A model generated the notes under the pieces. That model was not told the origin of the DNA. It saw only the letters and a program-made list of their open reading frames with translations, and searched no databases. DNA of 64,000 bases from JBBCJM01 sp037190175 (GTDB taxonomy: Bacteria > Pseudomonadota > Alphaproteobacteria > Rhodobacterales > Rhodobacteraceae). Position 1 is the stretch's first letter. Every line of letters starts with the position of its first letter. Location of the stretch: assembly GCA_037190175.1 (NCBI GenBank), contig JBBCJM010000021.1, positions 1-64,000 of the forward strand. The letters are read 5' to 3'. The translations under genes and the position numbers were made by a program. This document shows, one piece after another, positions 18,228-27,429 of this stretch.

Positions 18228-18979
18228 GCGGACAGCCGGCCGCCGGCCAGCACTGGCAGGCCGAGGGCTATGCCCGCCACGCCGGTTTCGTGCCGGCGCT
18301 GGGGGGCGACGTGCTGGCCCTGCTGGCGCCGCAGCCGGGCGAGCGGATCCTCGACCTGGGCTGCGGCGACGGGGTGCTGACCCTGCGGCTGGCCGAGGCC
18401 GGGGCGCAGGTCACCGGGCTGGACGCCGACCCCTCGATGCTGGAGGCGGCAAGGGCCAAGGGCCTCGCCGTGGTGCAGGGCGACGCGCATGAGCCGCTGC
18501 CGGGCGGCCCATACGATGCCGTCTTCTCCAACGCCGTGCTGCACTGGATGCGCGATGCGCCCCGCGTGATCGCCAATGTATTCAACGCATTGCGCCCCGG
18601 CGGCCGCTTCGTGGCCGAGCAGGGCGGCTTCGGCAACATCGCCGCCATCGTCACCGCGCTGAACGCTGCCCGGGCCGAACGCGGCCTGCCCCCGCTCAGC
18701 CCCTGGGACTATCCCTCGCCCACCACCCAGACCCGGCGGCTGGAGGCGGCGGGGTTCCGGGTGGCCGCGATGCAGCTGATCCCCCGCCCCACGCCGCTGC
18801 CCACCGGGCTCGCCGGCTGGCTGGAAACCTTCGCCGCCCCCGCGATGGCCGACATGGCGGTGCAGGACCGGCCGGCATTCCTGACCCGCGTCGCGGCGCT
18901 GCTGCCCGCGCTGCACGACCCGGCCGAGGGCTGGATCGCCGACTACGTGCGCCTGCGCTTCGCCGCCGTCCGGCCCTGA
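18224..18979 (+). CDS. Class I SAM-dependent methyltransferase
   Basis: A 251-residue Rossmann-fold methyltransferase. Motif I ILDLGCGDGVLTLRLAEAG is near residues 42-60, followed by GLDADPSMLEAA and a VFSNAVLHWM motif resembling trans-aconitate 2-methyltransferase (Tam). The start is GTG, overlapping the stop of the small upstream frame. The ACT-domain gene begins on the base after its stop. Substrate cannot be deduced; small carboxylic acids are the best guess from the family resemblance. Confidence 0.8.
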   Translation: MSGQPAAGQHWQAEGYARHAGFVPALGGDVLALLAPQPGERILDLGCGDGVLTLRLAEAGAQVTGLDADPSMLEAARAKGLAVVQGDAHEPLPGGPYDAVFSNAVLHWMRDAPRVIANVFNALRPGGRFVAEQGGFGNIAAIVTALNAARAERGLPPLSPWDYPSPTTQTRRLEAAGFRVAAMQLIPRPTPLPTGLAGWLETFAAPAMADMAVQDRPAFLTRVAALLPALHDPAEGWIADYVRLRFAAVRP

Positions 18980-19390
18980 ATGAACCCGGTGCGGGAGCGC
19001 GCGGCGATGATCGCCGCCATGGCGCCCCGCCGCCGGCCCGGCAGTTTCGCCTTCGTCACCTGCCCCGACGCCGCCACCGCCGCCCGCGCCGCGCCGCAGG
19101 CCATCGCCAGCTTCGCCGAGGACGAGGGGCTGTCGCTGGTCCTGCCCTTCGAGGTGGCCCGGGCGCTGGGCTTCCCCGACCCCCAGCCCATGGCCTGCCT
19201 GACGCTCTCCGTCCATTCCGCGCTGGACGGGGTGGGGCTGACCGCCGCCGTCGCCACCGCGCTGACCGAGTGCGGGATCCCCTGCAACATGGTCGCCGCC
19301 TTCCACCACGACCACGCCTTCGTGCCGGAGGATCGCGCCGAAGAGGCGTTGCAGGCGCTGCGGGCACGGGCGGCGCAGGGTGGGGGATAG
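18980..19390 (+). CDS. ACT-domain protein (DUF2241-like)
   Basis: A 136-residue protein resembling the paired ACT-fold family with a DUF2241/ACT_7 layout. Blocks such as EGLSLVLPFEVARALGF, LTLSVHSALDGVGLTAAV and GIPCNMVAAFHHDHAFVP support this. Proteins of this type bind amino acids or other small ligands. Its ATG immediately follows the methyltransferase stop, so the two are probably coexpressed. Length is normal for the family. No partner enzyme requiring ACT regulation is encoded beside it. Confidence 0.72.
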   Translation: MNPVRERAAMIAAMAPRRRPGSFAFVTCPDAATAARAAPQAIASFAEDEGLSLVLPFEVARALGFPDPQPMACLTLSVHSALDGVGLTAAVATALTECGIPCNMVAAFHHDHAFVPEDRAEEALQALRARAAQGGG

Positions 19391-19454
19391 CGGCAGGCTT
19401 GCCTTGCGGCCCGCATCGGCACTACCCTTCGGTCCGGGCAGGCAGGGGGATCCG

Positions 19455-19805
19455 ATGTCACTGGATGACTACAACCGCCACGCGACCTTCGGCCCCGCCG
19501 CCGGGGCGCCCACCACGCTTGACGAATTCACCGGGCAACGGGCCTATCGCGAGAGGCAGGAGCGGTTCGAGGGCGTCAACCCCCATCTGCCCCGGGCCAG
19601 GGCGGAAATGCCGCGCTGGATGACGGAACATGCCTTCAAGCGCGGGCTGGCGCTGTTTCTCGGCGGCAAGCTGATCCCGCTGGCGCTGTCGCTGGCAGTT
19701 CCGGCCTTCTCCGGCGTTCTCATGGCGGTCGGTGGGCTGGCCATGCTGGCCGGGGCGGTGCTGATGATCTGCGGCGCGTTGAACTTCCTGGCCCGGCGCA
19801 GGTAG
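19455..19805 (+). CDS. Small membrane protein, unknown function
   Basis: A 116-residue protein with a soluble N-terminal half and two hydrophobic segments in the C-terminal half (about 68-85 and 90-112), ending in RRR. A strong ribosome binding site (CAGGGGGA) lies four bases before the ATG. No family is recognised. It sits alone between the ACT-domain gene and murD. Confidence 0.65.
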   Translation: MSLDDYNRHATFGPAAGAPTTLDEFTGQRAYRERQERFEGVNPHLPRARAEMPRWMTEHAFKRGLALFLGGKLIPLALSLAVPAFSGVLMAVGGLAMLAGAVLMICGALNFLARRR

Positions 19806-19894
19806 GGCGCCGGGAAGCAGCGGCAGCCGGCGGTCGGCTTGCGGAGCCCCCCCGCCCCGGGCAAGGTGCCCCGCCGACGGGGCAGGGGGCGCGG

Positions 19895-21295
19895 ATGATT
19901 CCGGTGCGGGGCTATGCGGGGCAGAGGGTGGCGGTGCTGGGGCTGGGCCGCTCGGGCCTCGCCACGGCGCGGGCGCTGGCGGCAGGCGGGGCCGAGCCGC
20001 TGGTCTGGGACGACAGCCCCGAGGCGCGCGACAAGGCCGCGGCCGAGGGCTTCGCCTGCACCGACCCCTTGCGCGCCGGGGGGCTGGACCAGGCCGTGGC
20101 GCTGATCGCCTCGCCCGGCATCCCGCATCTCTACCCGCAGCCGCATCCGGTGATCGCCCGGGCGCTGGAACTGGGCGTCCCGGTGGACAACGACATCGGG
20201 CTCTTCTTCCGCTCCTGGGCCACGCCCGCCTGGGACCGTTTCGACCAGACCCCGCGGGCGGTCTGCGTGACCGGCTCGAACGGCAAGTCCACCACCACGG
20301 CTCTGATCCACCACATCCTGGCCGAGGCCGGGCGGCCGGTGCAGATTGGCGGCAACATCGGCCGCGGCGTGCTGGACCTCGACCCCGCGCGGGACGGCGA
20401 GGTGGTGGTGCTGGAGCTTTCCTCCTACCAGACCGACCTCGCCCGCGCGCTGACCCCGGACGTGGCGGTCTTCACCAACCTCTCGCCCGACCATCTGGAC
20501 CGCCACGGCGGGCAGGGCGGCTATTTCGCCGCCAAGGCGCGGCTTTTCACCCAAGGCGGCCCCGACCGCGCGGTGATCGGGGTGGACGAGGCCGAGGGCC
20601 GCTTCCTGGCCGGCGCGGTGGGCCAGGGGCCGGCCGACGACCGGGTGATCCGCATCTCCTCCGGCCAGAAGCTCGAGGGTTTCGGCTGGGCGGTCTTCGC
20701 GCGCAAGGGGTTCCTGGCCGAATGGCGCAAGGGACGGCAGGTGGCGGCGGTCGACCTGCGCGGGGTGGCCGGGCTGCCGGGTGCGCACAACCACCAGAAC
20801 GCCTGCGCCGCCTGGGCCGTGGCCCGCACCCTGGGGCTGGGGCCCAAGGCCATCGAGGCGGCCTTCCACAGCTTCAAGGGCCTGCCCCACCGCAGCCAGC
20901 TGGTGGCCGAGATCGCGGGCGTCCGCTTCGTCAACGACTCGAAGGCCACCAACGTCGACAGCGCCGCCCAGGCCCTGCGCGCCTTCCCCCGCATCCGCTG
21001 GATCGCCGGGGGGCTGGGCAAGGACGGCGGGATCGCCGCCCTGGCTCCGCACCTGGGCGCGGTGGTGAAGGCATACCTGATCGGCCATTCCGCCCGCGAC
21101 TTCGCGCTGCAACTCGGGCAGACCCCGCACGAGATCTGCGAGACCATGGACCGCGCCGTGGCCCGTGCCGCCGCCGAGGCACAGGCGGGCGAGGTGGTGC
21201 TGCTGGCCCCCGCGGCGGCGAGCTTCGACCAGTACCCCAACTTCGAGAAGCGCGGCGAGGATTTCGCGCGGCTGGTGGGGAACCTGCCGCGGTAG
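19895..21295 (+). CDS. murD: UDP-MurNAc-L-alanine:D-glutamate ligase MurD
   Basis: A 466-residue Mur ligase adding D-glutamate to UDP-MurNAc-L-Ala. The N-terminal Rossmann part starts with [15 protein letters not shown]. The P-loop TGSNGKST is at 126-133, followed by the [13 protein letters not shown] and [12 protein letters not shown] motifs and a C-terminal FVNDSKATN block. It normally follows mraY directly, but six genes separate them here. No ftsW or murG follows. A three-hairpin element lies between it and the convergent downstream gene. Confidence 0.95.
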   Translation: MIPVRGYAGQRVAVLGLGRSGLATARALAAGGAEPLVWDDSPEARDKAAAEGFACTDPLRAGGLDQAVALIASPGIPHLYPQPHPVIARALELGVPVDNDIGLFFRSWATPAWDRFDQTPRAVCVTGSNGKSTTTALIHHILAEAGRPVQIGGNIGRGVLDLDPARDGEVVVLELSSYQTDLARALTPDVAVFTNLSPDHLDRHGGQGGYFAAKARLFTQGGPDRAVIGVDEAEGRFLAGAVGQGPADDRVIRISSGQKLEGFGWAVFARKGFLAEWRKGRQVAAVDLRGVAGLPGAHNHQNACAAWAVARTLGLGPKAIEAAFHSFKGLPHRSQLVAEIAGVRFVNDSKATNVDSAAQALRAFPRIRWIAGGLGKDGGIAALAPHLGAVVKAYLIGHSARDFALQLGQTPHEICETMDRAVARAAAEAQAGEVVLLAPAAASFDQYPNFEKRGEDFARLVGNLPR

Positions 21296-21304
21296 ACCAA
21301 GCAA

Positions 21305-21372
21305 CCGATTTCTTTGAAGAAATCGGGTCGGAGCCTTCCAAGGCTCCGCGCCGGAGTTTTCAAAAACTCCGG
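21305..21372. terminator. Three tandem hairpins between convergent genes
   Basis: Three near-perfect palindromes follow one another, each with a two-base loop: arms 21305-21314/21317-21326 (CCGATTTCTT), 21329-21337/21340-21348 (CGGAGCCTT) and 21351-21360/21363-21372 (CCGGAGTTTT). The third gives a T-run on both strands. The position between murD and the opposite-strand gene fits a bidirectional terminator. Confidence 0.7.
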
Positions 21373-21375
21373 TCC

Positions 21376-21996
21376 CTACCCCGCCGTCGCCGTGATGTCG
21401 AAGCAGACCGGGCCGGCCGGCAGCGGCGGGTCGTCGGTGTGGGGCGTATGGGCCGGGTCGGGCTCCACCTCGTGGCAGGCGTGCGGCCGGCCGGCCAGGG
21501 CGACCTCGCTCTCGCCCGTGCTGCGCACGCCGAGTTCGGCCAGCACCGCCTGCGCCTCGCCCGCGCTCAGCACGGGGAAGACCATCCGCCCCTCCACCTC
21601 GGTGCGGCCGGCGAGGATGGCCGAGAGGATCCCTTCCGCATATTGCCGGTGCTCCAGCACGGCCTGCCGGCTGCCCATCGTGTCGTAGAGCGCGATGGCG
21701 GCGAGGTGGGTGTCCAGCAGCGGGAAGTCCTCCAGCGCCGCGGCCTCGATGGCGGCGGGGTCGCGGGCGGTGTCCTCCCCTTGCAGCCGGATCGTGCCGT
21801 CATGCTGCGGCGAGCCGGCATAGGCCTGCCGCAGCCGCAGGAAGTCGATCTGCGCCGGGGCCTTGTCGAGTTCGTGCTCCAACAGGGTGCGGTAGTCCCC
21901 CGGCGCCTCCTGCGCCGCCAGCGGCATGGCCAGCAGCGCCAGGGCCAAGGCCCCCGCGCGCAGGGTGACGTCAGGCAGGCTGCGATCCGTTCCCAT
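21376..21996 (-). CDS. Secreted protein, DUF4919-like
   Basis: A 206-residue protein with an N-terminal signal peptide (LRAGALALALLAMPLAAQ, cleavage after AQ near residue 28). The mature part contains IDFLRLRQAYAGSPQ and a YAEGILSAIL block, resembling the DUF4919 family of exported proteins of unknown function. The start at 21996 is preceded by GAGGAGGAGG. A longer in-frame extension upstream lies inside the neighbouring gene and is not protein-like. It overlaps the end of the upstream SRPBCC gene by 26 bases. Confidence 0.7.
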   Translation of the reverse strand: MGTDRSLPDVTLRAGALALALLAMPLAAQEAPGDYRTLLEHELDKAPAQIDFLRLRQAYAGSPQHDGTIRLQGEDTARDPAAIEAAALEDFPLLDTHLAAIALYDTMGSRQAVLEHRQYAEGILSAILAGRTEVEGRMVFPVLSAGEAQAVLAELGVRSTGESEVALAGRPHACHEVEPDPAHTPHTDDPPLPAGPVCFDITATAG

Positions 21997-22486
21997 CGGT
22001 ATCCTCCTCCTCTTCCTCCGTGCTGCCCAGCAGCACCTCCAGCCGGTCGAGGCAGGCGGCGGTGCCCGGCGCCATGGCGCCGATGGCCTTGCCGCGCGCC
22101 TGGGGGGACGAGAAGGTGACGATCTTGCGCAGGAAGGCGCGGTCGTCATGGTCGCGCGCCTCGACGATCACCTGAGTCTCGCCCCCCACCCAGTCGGGGC
22201 GATGGTACTCGGTAAAGGCGATCCGCGCCTCGGCGATCTCGACAAAGTGACCGGCGATCCAGGACTGCGAGCCGTCGGGCCGGGTCCAGGCCATGCGGTA
22301 GCGCCCGCCCGGCCGGGCGTCCACCTCGCAGAGCGCCAGCGGCATCTCGGGCGCGCCCATCCATTTCGGCAGCTGTTCGGGGTCGAGATGGGCGCGGATC
22401 ACCTCCTCCGCCTCGGCCTCGAAGCTGCGGCGGATCACCACCGAGGCATCGCCCTCGGGATAGAGGCGGAAGTCGCTGTCGGCCAT
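21971..22486 (-). CDS. SRPBCC/AHSA1-domain protein
   Basis: A 171-residue protein of the START/SRPBCC fold. Family features are VIRRSFEAEAEEVIRAHLDPEQLPKWMG near the N-terminus and GGRYRMAWTRPDG followed by GHFVEIAEARIAFTE in the middle. Such proteins bind hydrophobic ligands or act with Hsp90-type stress functions; ligand unknown. The start at 22486 has AAAGG nine bases upstream; an in-frame GTG at 22495 is less likely. The acidic EEEEEDTDG tail overlaps the next gene's ribosome binding site. Confidence 0.8.
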   Translation of the reverse strand: MADSDFRLYPEGDASVVIRRSFEAEAEEVIRAHLDPEQLPKWMGAPEMPLALCEVDARPGGRYRMAWTRPDGSQSWIAGHFVEIAEARIAFTEYHRPDWVGGETQVIVEARDHDDRAFLRKIVTFSSPQARGKAIGAMAPGTAACLDRLEVLLGSTEEEEEDTDGNGSQPA

Positions 22487-22538
22487 GTCGGACACCCTTT
22501 CGTGGCGATGCTAGGGCAGCAGGCGGGCCGAGGGAAGA

Positions 22539-23558
22539 TCAGAGCGCGGCGAGGAAGGCATCGACCTCGGCCGCGGTGGTGGCCCAGCTGGCGACCAGCC
22601 GGGCGGCCTCCTCCCCCGGGCCGGGGGGCGCCCAGTCGTAATAGACCGCGCCGGCGGCTTTCAGCCGGGCATGGGTGCCGGCGGGCCAGGCGGCGAAGAT
22701 CATGTTGGCCTCGACCGGGTGCAGGAAGCGGGCACCGCGGGCGGCCAGCCCCTCGGCCAGCCGGGCGGCCATGGCATTGGCATGGGCGGCAAGGTCCAGC
22801 CAGCGGCCGCCCTCCAGCCAGGGCGGCACCTGCGCCGAGAGGTAGCGCATCTTCGAGGCCAGATGCCCGGCCCGCTTGCGCCGCAGTTCCAGCTCGCGCC
22901 CCTTGGCGGGGTCGAAGATCACCACCGCCTCCACCCCCATCAGCCCGTTCTTGGTGCCGCCGAAGGAGAGCGCATCGACCCCCGCCCGCCAGGTCATGTC
23001 CGCCGGCGAGGCCCCGGTGGCCGCCAGCGCATTGGCCAGCCGCGCGCCGTCCAGATGCACCTTCAGCCCCGCCTCATGCGCGATCCCGGCCAGTTCGGCG
23101 ATCTGCGCGAGGGTGTAGAGCGTGCCGGCCTCGGTCACCGTGGTGAGGGTCAGGCAGGCGGGCTGCACCGAATGCACGCCGCTGTCCCCCGCCAGCGCCG
23201 CACGCAGCGTATCGGGGGCGATCCGCCCGGCATCCCCCGGCAGGCCGATCAGCTTGGCCCCGCCGGTGAAGAACTCGGGCGCCCCGCATTCGTCCATCTG
23301 CACATGGGCGTCCTCGTGGCAGAACACCGCGCCCCAGGGCGGGGTCAGGCTGGCCAGCGCCAGGCTGTTGGCCGCGGTGCCGGTGGTGACGAAATGCACC
23401 GTGGCCTCCGGCGCTTCCAGCACCGCGCGCACCGCCTCCTGCGCCCGCCGGGTCCAGGGGTCGTTGCCGTAGCCCAGCGCGCCGCCGGCATTGGCTTCCA
23501 CCAGCGCGGCCAGCGCCTCGGGAATCGCCGGCGCGCCGTTGTCGGAGGCGAAGAACAT
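22539..23558 (-). CDS. Low-specificity threonine aldolase
   Basis: A 339-residue PLP enzyme of the beta-eliminating lyase group that cleaves threonine (or allo-threonine) to glycine and acetaldehyde. The N-terminal FFASDNGAP, the VHLDGARLANAL aspartate block and the PLP-binding lysine in SFGGTKNGLMG (Lys203) are all present. Length is typical. The start overlaps the stop of the upstream YcgN gene by one base (TGATG), indicating coupling. Related beta-hydroxy amino acid substrates are possible. Confidence 0.9.
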   Translation of the reverse strand: MFFASDNGAPAIPEALAALVEANAGGALGYGNDPWTRRAQEAVRAVLEAPEATVHFVTTGTAANSLALASLTPPWGAVFCHEDAHVQMDECGAPEFFTGGAKLIGLPGDAGRIAPDTLRAALAGDSGVHSVQPACLTLTTVTEAGTLYTLAQIAELAGIAHEAGLKVHLDGARLANALAATGASPADMTWRAGVDALSFGGTKNGLMGVEAVVIFDPAKGRELELRRKRAGHLASKMRYLSAQVPPWLEGGRWLDLAAHANAMAARLAEGLAARGARFLHPVEANMIFAAWPAGTHARLKAAGAVYYDWAPPGPGEEAARLVASWATTAAEVDAFLAAL

Positions 23559-24010
23559 CAGGGCCGCTCCTCGATCACGTAGTCCTCCCAGTCGTCCTCG
23601 CCCACCTCGGTCTCCGGCACCGTCCAGCCCCGCACCGAGGCGCCGGCGCGGTGGACGCTTTCGGGGTCGCCGGTGATCAGGTGATGCCAGCGCGGCAGCT
23701 TGCGCCCCTCGTGAAGCCGGCGGTAGGCGCAGGTCCGCGGCAGCCAGTAGGCCACCTCGGGCAGCTTCTCCGGGGTCAGGTGAATGCAGTCGGGCACATG
23801 CTCGAACCGGGTGGCATAGTGGCGGCAGCGGCAGGTGGACCCGTCCAGCAGCCGGCAGGCGATGCGGGTGAATTCGACCTCGCCGGTGTCCTCGTATTCG
23901 ATCTTGTTCAGGCAGCACTTGCCGCAGCCGTCGCACAGCGCCTCCCACTCGGCGGGGGTCATCTCGGAGAGGGGGACGGTCTGCCAGTACCTGGGGCGCA
24001 GCGGGCTCAT
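23558..24010 (-). CDS. YcgN-family cysteine cluster protein (UPF0260)
   Basis: A 150-residue cytoplasmic protein with the N-terminal cluster CDGCGKCC (Cys26, 29, 32, 33) and more cysteines at CRLLDGSTCRCRHY and PDCIHL, the pattern of the UPF0260/YkgJ-type metal-binding proteins. Function is not established; Zn or Fe-S binding is assumed from the cysteines. The start (MSPLRPRYWQ) was chosen because upstream in-frame codons look non-coding. It is the first gene of a pair with threonine aldolase and divergent from the Usp gene. Confidence 0.9.
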   Translation of the reverse strand: MSPLRPRYWQTVPLSEMTPAEWEALCDGCGKCCLNKIEYEDTGEVEFTRIACRLLDGSTCRCRHYATRFEHVPDCIHLTPEKLPEVAYWLPRTCAYRRLHEGRKLPRWHHLITGDPESVHRAGASVRGWTVPETEVGEDDWEDYVIEERP

Positions 24011-24152
24011 GGGCGGCGACAGTGGCGCGGGCGCGGGGAAAAGGGAAGGGGTGACGCGGCCGGCCCTTGTGGCCGGCGAGGCCCCGACCCCCACGACCCC
24101 GCTTGCCACGACCCGGGCCAGCCGCCATGATCCGCGGCCGGAGGGTGGCCGG

Positions 24153-24608
24153 ATGCGCAAGTTCCTCGTGGTGCTGGACGACAGCAAGGAATGCCTCAAC
24201 GCCATGCGCTATGCCGCGCTGCGGGCGGCGCATACCGGCGGGGGGGTGGTGATCCTGTCCATCATCCCGCCCGAGGAGTTCCAGCACTGGATGGGTGTGG
24301 CCGACCTGATGCGCGCCGAGGCGCGCGAGCGGATCGAGGCGCATTACGAGGTCTTCGCCAAGTGGATGCGCGACCGGCAGGGGGTGAACCCCGAACTGGT
24401 GATCCGCGAGGGCGACCCGGCGGCCGAGATCCTCGCCCAGGTCAGGGCCGACCCCGAGATCGGCGTGCTGGTGCTGGGCGCCTCGACCGAGAAGGCGGGG
24501 CCGGGCCCGCTGGTCACCACCATGTCGCGCAACTCGGGCAGCCTGCCCATCCCGGTGACCATCGTGCCGGGCGACATGCCCAAGGAACGGCTGGAGGCGA
24601 TCACATGA
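24153..24608 (+). CDS. Universal stress protein, UspA family
   Basis: A 151-residue single-domain Usp protein. RKFLVVLDDSKECLNAMRYA opens the fold, and IGVLVLGASTEKAGPGPLVT with SLPIPVTIVPG resembles the nucleotide-binding C-terminal strand and loop. A GGAGGG ribosome binding site precedes the ATG. The stop overlaps the next gene's ATG (ATGA), linking it to an exported serine protease, an uncommon pairing. It could bind ATP, since the glycine-rich loop is partly preserved. Confidence 0.87.
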   Translation: MRKFLVVLDDSKECLNAMRYAALRAAHTGGGVVILSIIPPEEFQHWMGVADLMRAEARERIEAHYEVFAKWMRDRQGVNPELVIREGDPAAEILAQVRADPEIGVLVLGASTEKAGPGPLVTTMSRNSGSLPIPVTIVPGDMPKERLEAIT

Positions 24609-26170
24609 TCTGGCGGCTGGCGGCCCTCGGGTTCTGGCTGGTGCGCTGGATGGCGCGGCGGCTGGTCTGGGCCTCGGCCGGGCTGGTGCTGCGCGCGGCC
24701 TTCGGCGGCGCGGCGGGCGGCACCGCGATGCGGGTCATCGGCCTGCGGGCCCTCTGGTGGCGGGTGCTGCGGCTGACGCTTTTCGTCGCCCTGCTGGCCG
24801 GGCTCTGGGCCGGGATGGCGCGGGCGCAACCCTGGCTGGCGGACCCCTTCGAGCCCGGCAGCCTCTCGGCCGAGGAGCGGCGGCTGGTGCAGGCCGCGCT
24901 GGCGCTCTCGGGCGACTACCGGGGCCGGGTGGACGGGCTCTGGGGCGCGGAAAGCGCCGCGGCGCTGGCCTCCTGGGCCTGGCGCGAGGCACGCAAGGAC
25001 CGCCCCGCCTTCGCCGACCTGCAGCCGCTGGTGCGGCAGCTGGAGGAGGAGCGGCGGCGCGGCGGCTGGGACGTGCTGGAACCCGAGAGCGGCGGGATCT
25101 CCTATCTCTTCCCCTTCGGCCTGCTGGACATGCACGAGGAGGGCGACACGCTGGCCTTCGCCAGCCGCGACGGCAGCCTGACCGCGCGGGTCAGCTTCGG
25201 CTGGCGTTCGGCCACCGCCGCCCGCCACCGCAGCCTGCGCGAGGGGCTGGCCGAGCCGGTGCAGGAACTGGGCGACGACACCATGCTGACGCTGGGCCGC
25301 CTGCCGGGGGGCGAGAGCCTGCACCTGCGCTCGGATCTGGTGGCGGGCATGTTCCACACGGTCGAGATGCGCGCCGCCCCCGAACAGGTCGGGCGGCTGG
25401 CGCTGATGGCCGGCAGCGTCACCCGCGGGCCGGGGCAGGGGCTGGTCCCGCCCGCCGGGGGGCGGATCGCGGCGATGCTGGGGCCGCTCTTGGCGCCGCG
25501 GCCCGAGACCTCCGGCCCGCGGTCCGAGACGCTGCCCCGCCCCGGCCCGCCACTGGGCGAGCCCACCGGCAGCGGCACCGGCTTCTACGTCACCGGCACC
25601 GACATCGTGACCGCCGCGCATGTGATCGAGGGCTGCGGAAGGGTGGCGCTGGCCGACGGCGCGCGCCTGCGCATCGTGCTGCAGGACGACCGGCTGGATC
25701 TGGCGGTGCTGTCGGCGCCCGCGCAGGGCGAGGGGTTCCTGGCCCTGCGCCCCGACGCCCGCGCCCGGCTGGGGGCGCCGGTCATGGCGCTGGGCTATCC
25801 CTATCAGGGGCTGATCGAGCAGGGGCTGACCGTCACCGGCGGCAACGTCAGCGCGCTGGCCGGCCCGCGCCAGCCGCGGCTGATGATCTCGGCCCCCGTG
25901 CAGCCCGGCAATTCCGGCGGCCCGCTGATCGACGGCGGCGGCGCGGTGATCGGGGTGGTGGTCTCGCGGCTGGACGACATGAAGGTGTTCGAGGCCACCG
26001 GCAGCCTGCCGCAGAACATGAACTTCGCCGTGCCGGTGGACGAGCTGGCGCGGTTTCTCGACCGGGCGCGGGTGACCTGGCCGGCCGCGGGCTCGATCCG
26101 GCACGACCTCTCGGCCGGGGTGCCGGACGAGATCGTGGCGGCGGTGGTGCCGGTCTATTGCTACGACTGA
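24605..26170 (+). CDS. Membrane-anchored trypsin-like serine protease
   Basis: A 521-residue protein. After two hydrophobic stretches (about 5-30 and 56-73, the latter ending MARAQ like a signal cleavage site) comes a short helical region like a peptidoglycan-binding domain (about 86-125). The C-terminal trypsin/DegP-like domain carries His339 (TAAHV), Asp365 (DDRLDLAV) and Ser437 (PGNSGGP). No PDZ domain is visible. The start overlaps the Usp stop; an internal ATG at 24728 (MRVIGLRAL) would give a simpler signal peptide. Likely acts in the periplasm as a quality-control or envelope protease. Confidence 0.82.
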   Translation: MIWRLAALGFWLVRWMARRLVWASAGLVLRAAFGGAAGGTAMRVIGLRALWWRVLRLTLFVALLAGLWAGMARAQPWLADPFEPGSLSAEERRLVQAALALSGDYRGRVDGLWGAESAAALASWAWREARKDRPAFADLQPLVRQLEEERRRGGWDVLEPESGGISYLFPFGLLDMHEEGDTLAFASRDGSLTARVSFGWRSATAARHRSLREGLAEPVQELGDDTMLTLGRLPGGESLHLRSDLVAGMFHTVEMRAAPEQVGRLALMAGSVTRGPGQGLVPPAGGRIAAMLGPLLAPRPETSGPRSETLPRPGPPLGEPTGSGTGFYVTGTDIVTAAHVIEGCGRVALADGARLRIVLQDDRLDLAVLSAPAQGEGFLALRPDARARLGAPVMALGYPYQGLIEQGLTVTGGNVSALAGPRQPRLMISAPVQPGNSGGPLIDGGGAVIGVVVSRLDDMKVFEATGSLPQNMNFAVPVDELARFLDRARVTWPAAGSIRHDLSAGVPDEIVAAVVPVYCYD

Positions 26171-26277
26171 GGGCCGGCGCCGGAATCTGCGGGCGCGGCC
26201 AAGGAAAACCTCGCGGCCTGCGTCCAGGGATCGGGGATGGCCGGCTACCGGCGTCTCGACAGACAGGGGGATGCGCA

Positions 26278-27360
26278 ATGGGTGAAACTGAAGGCGGCAA
26301 AGGCGCGCGGATCGTCCGCGCTGCGGGACAGGCGCTGACGGCGCTGTGGCTGGCGGCGATGCCGGCGGCGGCGATGGACTGGTCCATCGTGACCAGACCC
26401 GGGATGCCCGGGCTACTGTCGGACATCACCATCGTCCATATCGCGGGCACGGGCGATATCGAGGGCGACGACGCGGCGCGGCTGGCGGTGCTGGTGGCGG
26501 AACACCGGGCGGCGGGCAACCGGCTCGACCCCAACCCGACGGTCTATTTCGACTCGCCCGGCGGCGATCCGCTGGTGGGGGTCGAGATTGCGCTGGCCAT
26601 CCGCAAGCTGGGGCTCGACACCTTCGTGCCCGAGGGTGCGGTCTGCGCCTCGGCCTGCACCATCGCCTTCCTGGGCGGGGTGCAGCGCCGGGTCAGGGGC
26701 GACTTCGCCATCCATGCGATCGGCGTCCGGCCGGGGGCGGATTTCTCGGGCGGCGCGGGCGCCGAGGATCCGAACGCCCGCACCGACGCGGTGCAGGCCG
26801 TCGCGCGGTTTCTGCTGATGGCCAGCCGCGAGCTGATCGGCGACACGCGGATGGTCGAGACCTCGTTGGAGATCGCCCACAACGATATCGGGCTGGTGGG
26901 CGACGACCTGCTGCGCGACTGGGGCGTGATCACCCATGCCATGCGGCCCGGCCAGCAGTTGCAGGTCACGGACGGCACGCTGGCGCGCTGCGGGCAGACC
27001 GACTGGCTGGGGGAGACGACGGCGAACTCGTTTGCGCGCATCGCGATCTGCGACAGCCTGACCGCCACCCGCCAGCACGCCGAAATCAGCGCCCTGGCCG
27101 CCGCGCTGGCCGCCGAGGGCGTGGAGGGGATCGAGGCCGAGCAGGAGCGGTTCGAGGCCGCCTGGCAAAACTGCGGCAAGGACCGCTTGCCCAAGGGCCT
27201 CGACCGCCTCCTCCCCCTCCCCCACGATTTTTTCAGCGAGCTGGACCTCTGCATCTCGGCGGTGGTGGGCGCGCGGCACGCCGAACTGAAGGCGCTGAGC
27301 GACTATCGCGCGGTGATCGCGGCGGAACCGGCGCGCAGCGGGTGGAAGACGGCACCTTAG
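26278..27360 (+). CDS. Exported ClpP/SDH-like protease (COG3904-type)
   Basis: A 360-residue protein with an N-terminal hydrophobic segment (about 12-32, ending PAAAM) and a ClpP/crotonase-like fold. VYFDSPGGDPLVGVEIALAI is the substrate-loop region, CASACTIAFLGG holds the probable nucleophile Ser125, and FAIHAIG supplies His146. This matches the periplasmic ClpP-like group rather than cytosolic ClpP. AGGGGGA lies seven bases before the ATG. It follows the serine protease gene by 107 bases, so two exported proteases are neighbours. The C-terminal third is helical and unrecognised. Confidence 0.75.
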   Translation: MGETEGGKGARIVRAAGQALTALWLAAMPAAAMDWSIVTRPGMPGLLSDITIVHIAGTGDIEGDDAARLAVLVAEHRAAGNRLDPNPTVYFDSPGGDPLVGVEIALAIRKLGLDTFVPEGAVCASACTIAFLGGVQRRVRGDFAIHAIGVRPGADFSGGAGAEDPNARTDAVQAVARFLLMASRELIGDTRMVETSLEIAHNDIGLVGDDLLRDWGVITHAMRPGQQLQVTDGTLARCGQTDWLGETTANSFARIAICDSLTATRQHAEISALAAALAAEGVEGIEAEQERFEAAWQNCGKDRLPKGLDRLLPLPHDFFSELDLCISAVVGARHAELKALSDYRAVIAAEPARSGWKTAP

Positions 27361-27373
27361 AACCGTTCCAAAC

Positions 27374-27402
27374 TTGACAGGGGCGGGGGCCGGGCGCATA
27401 TC
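27374..27402 (+). promoter_or_regulatory. Sigma-70-type promoter for nfu-tsaB-rimI
   Basis: TTGACA (27374-27379) and CATATC (27397-27402) are separated by 17 bases, a near-consensus housekeeping promoter. It starts 14 bases after the preceding gene's stop and would initiate about 20 bases upstream of the nfu start codon, leaving a short leader with GGAG before the ATG. Confidence 0.65.
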
Positions 27403-27429
27403 CGGGGCTGTCCCCATGGAGATCGCGCC

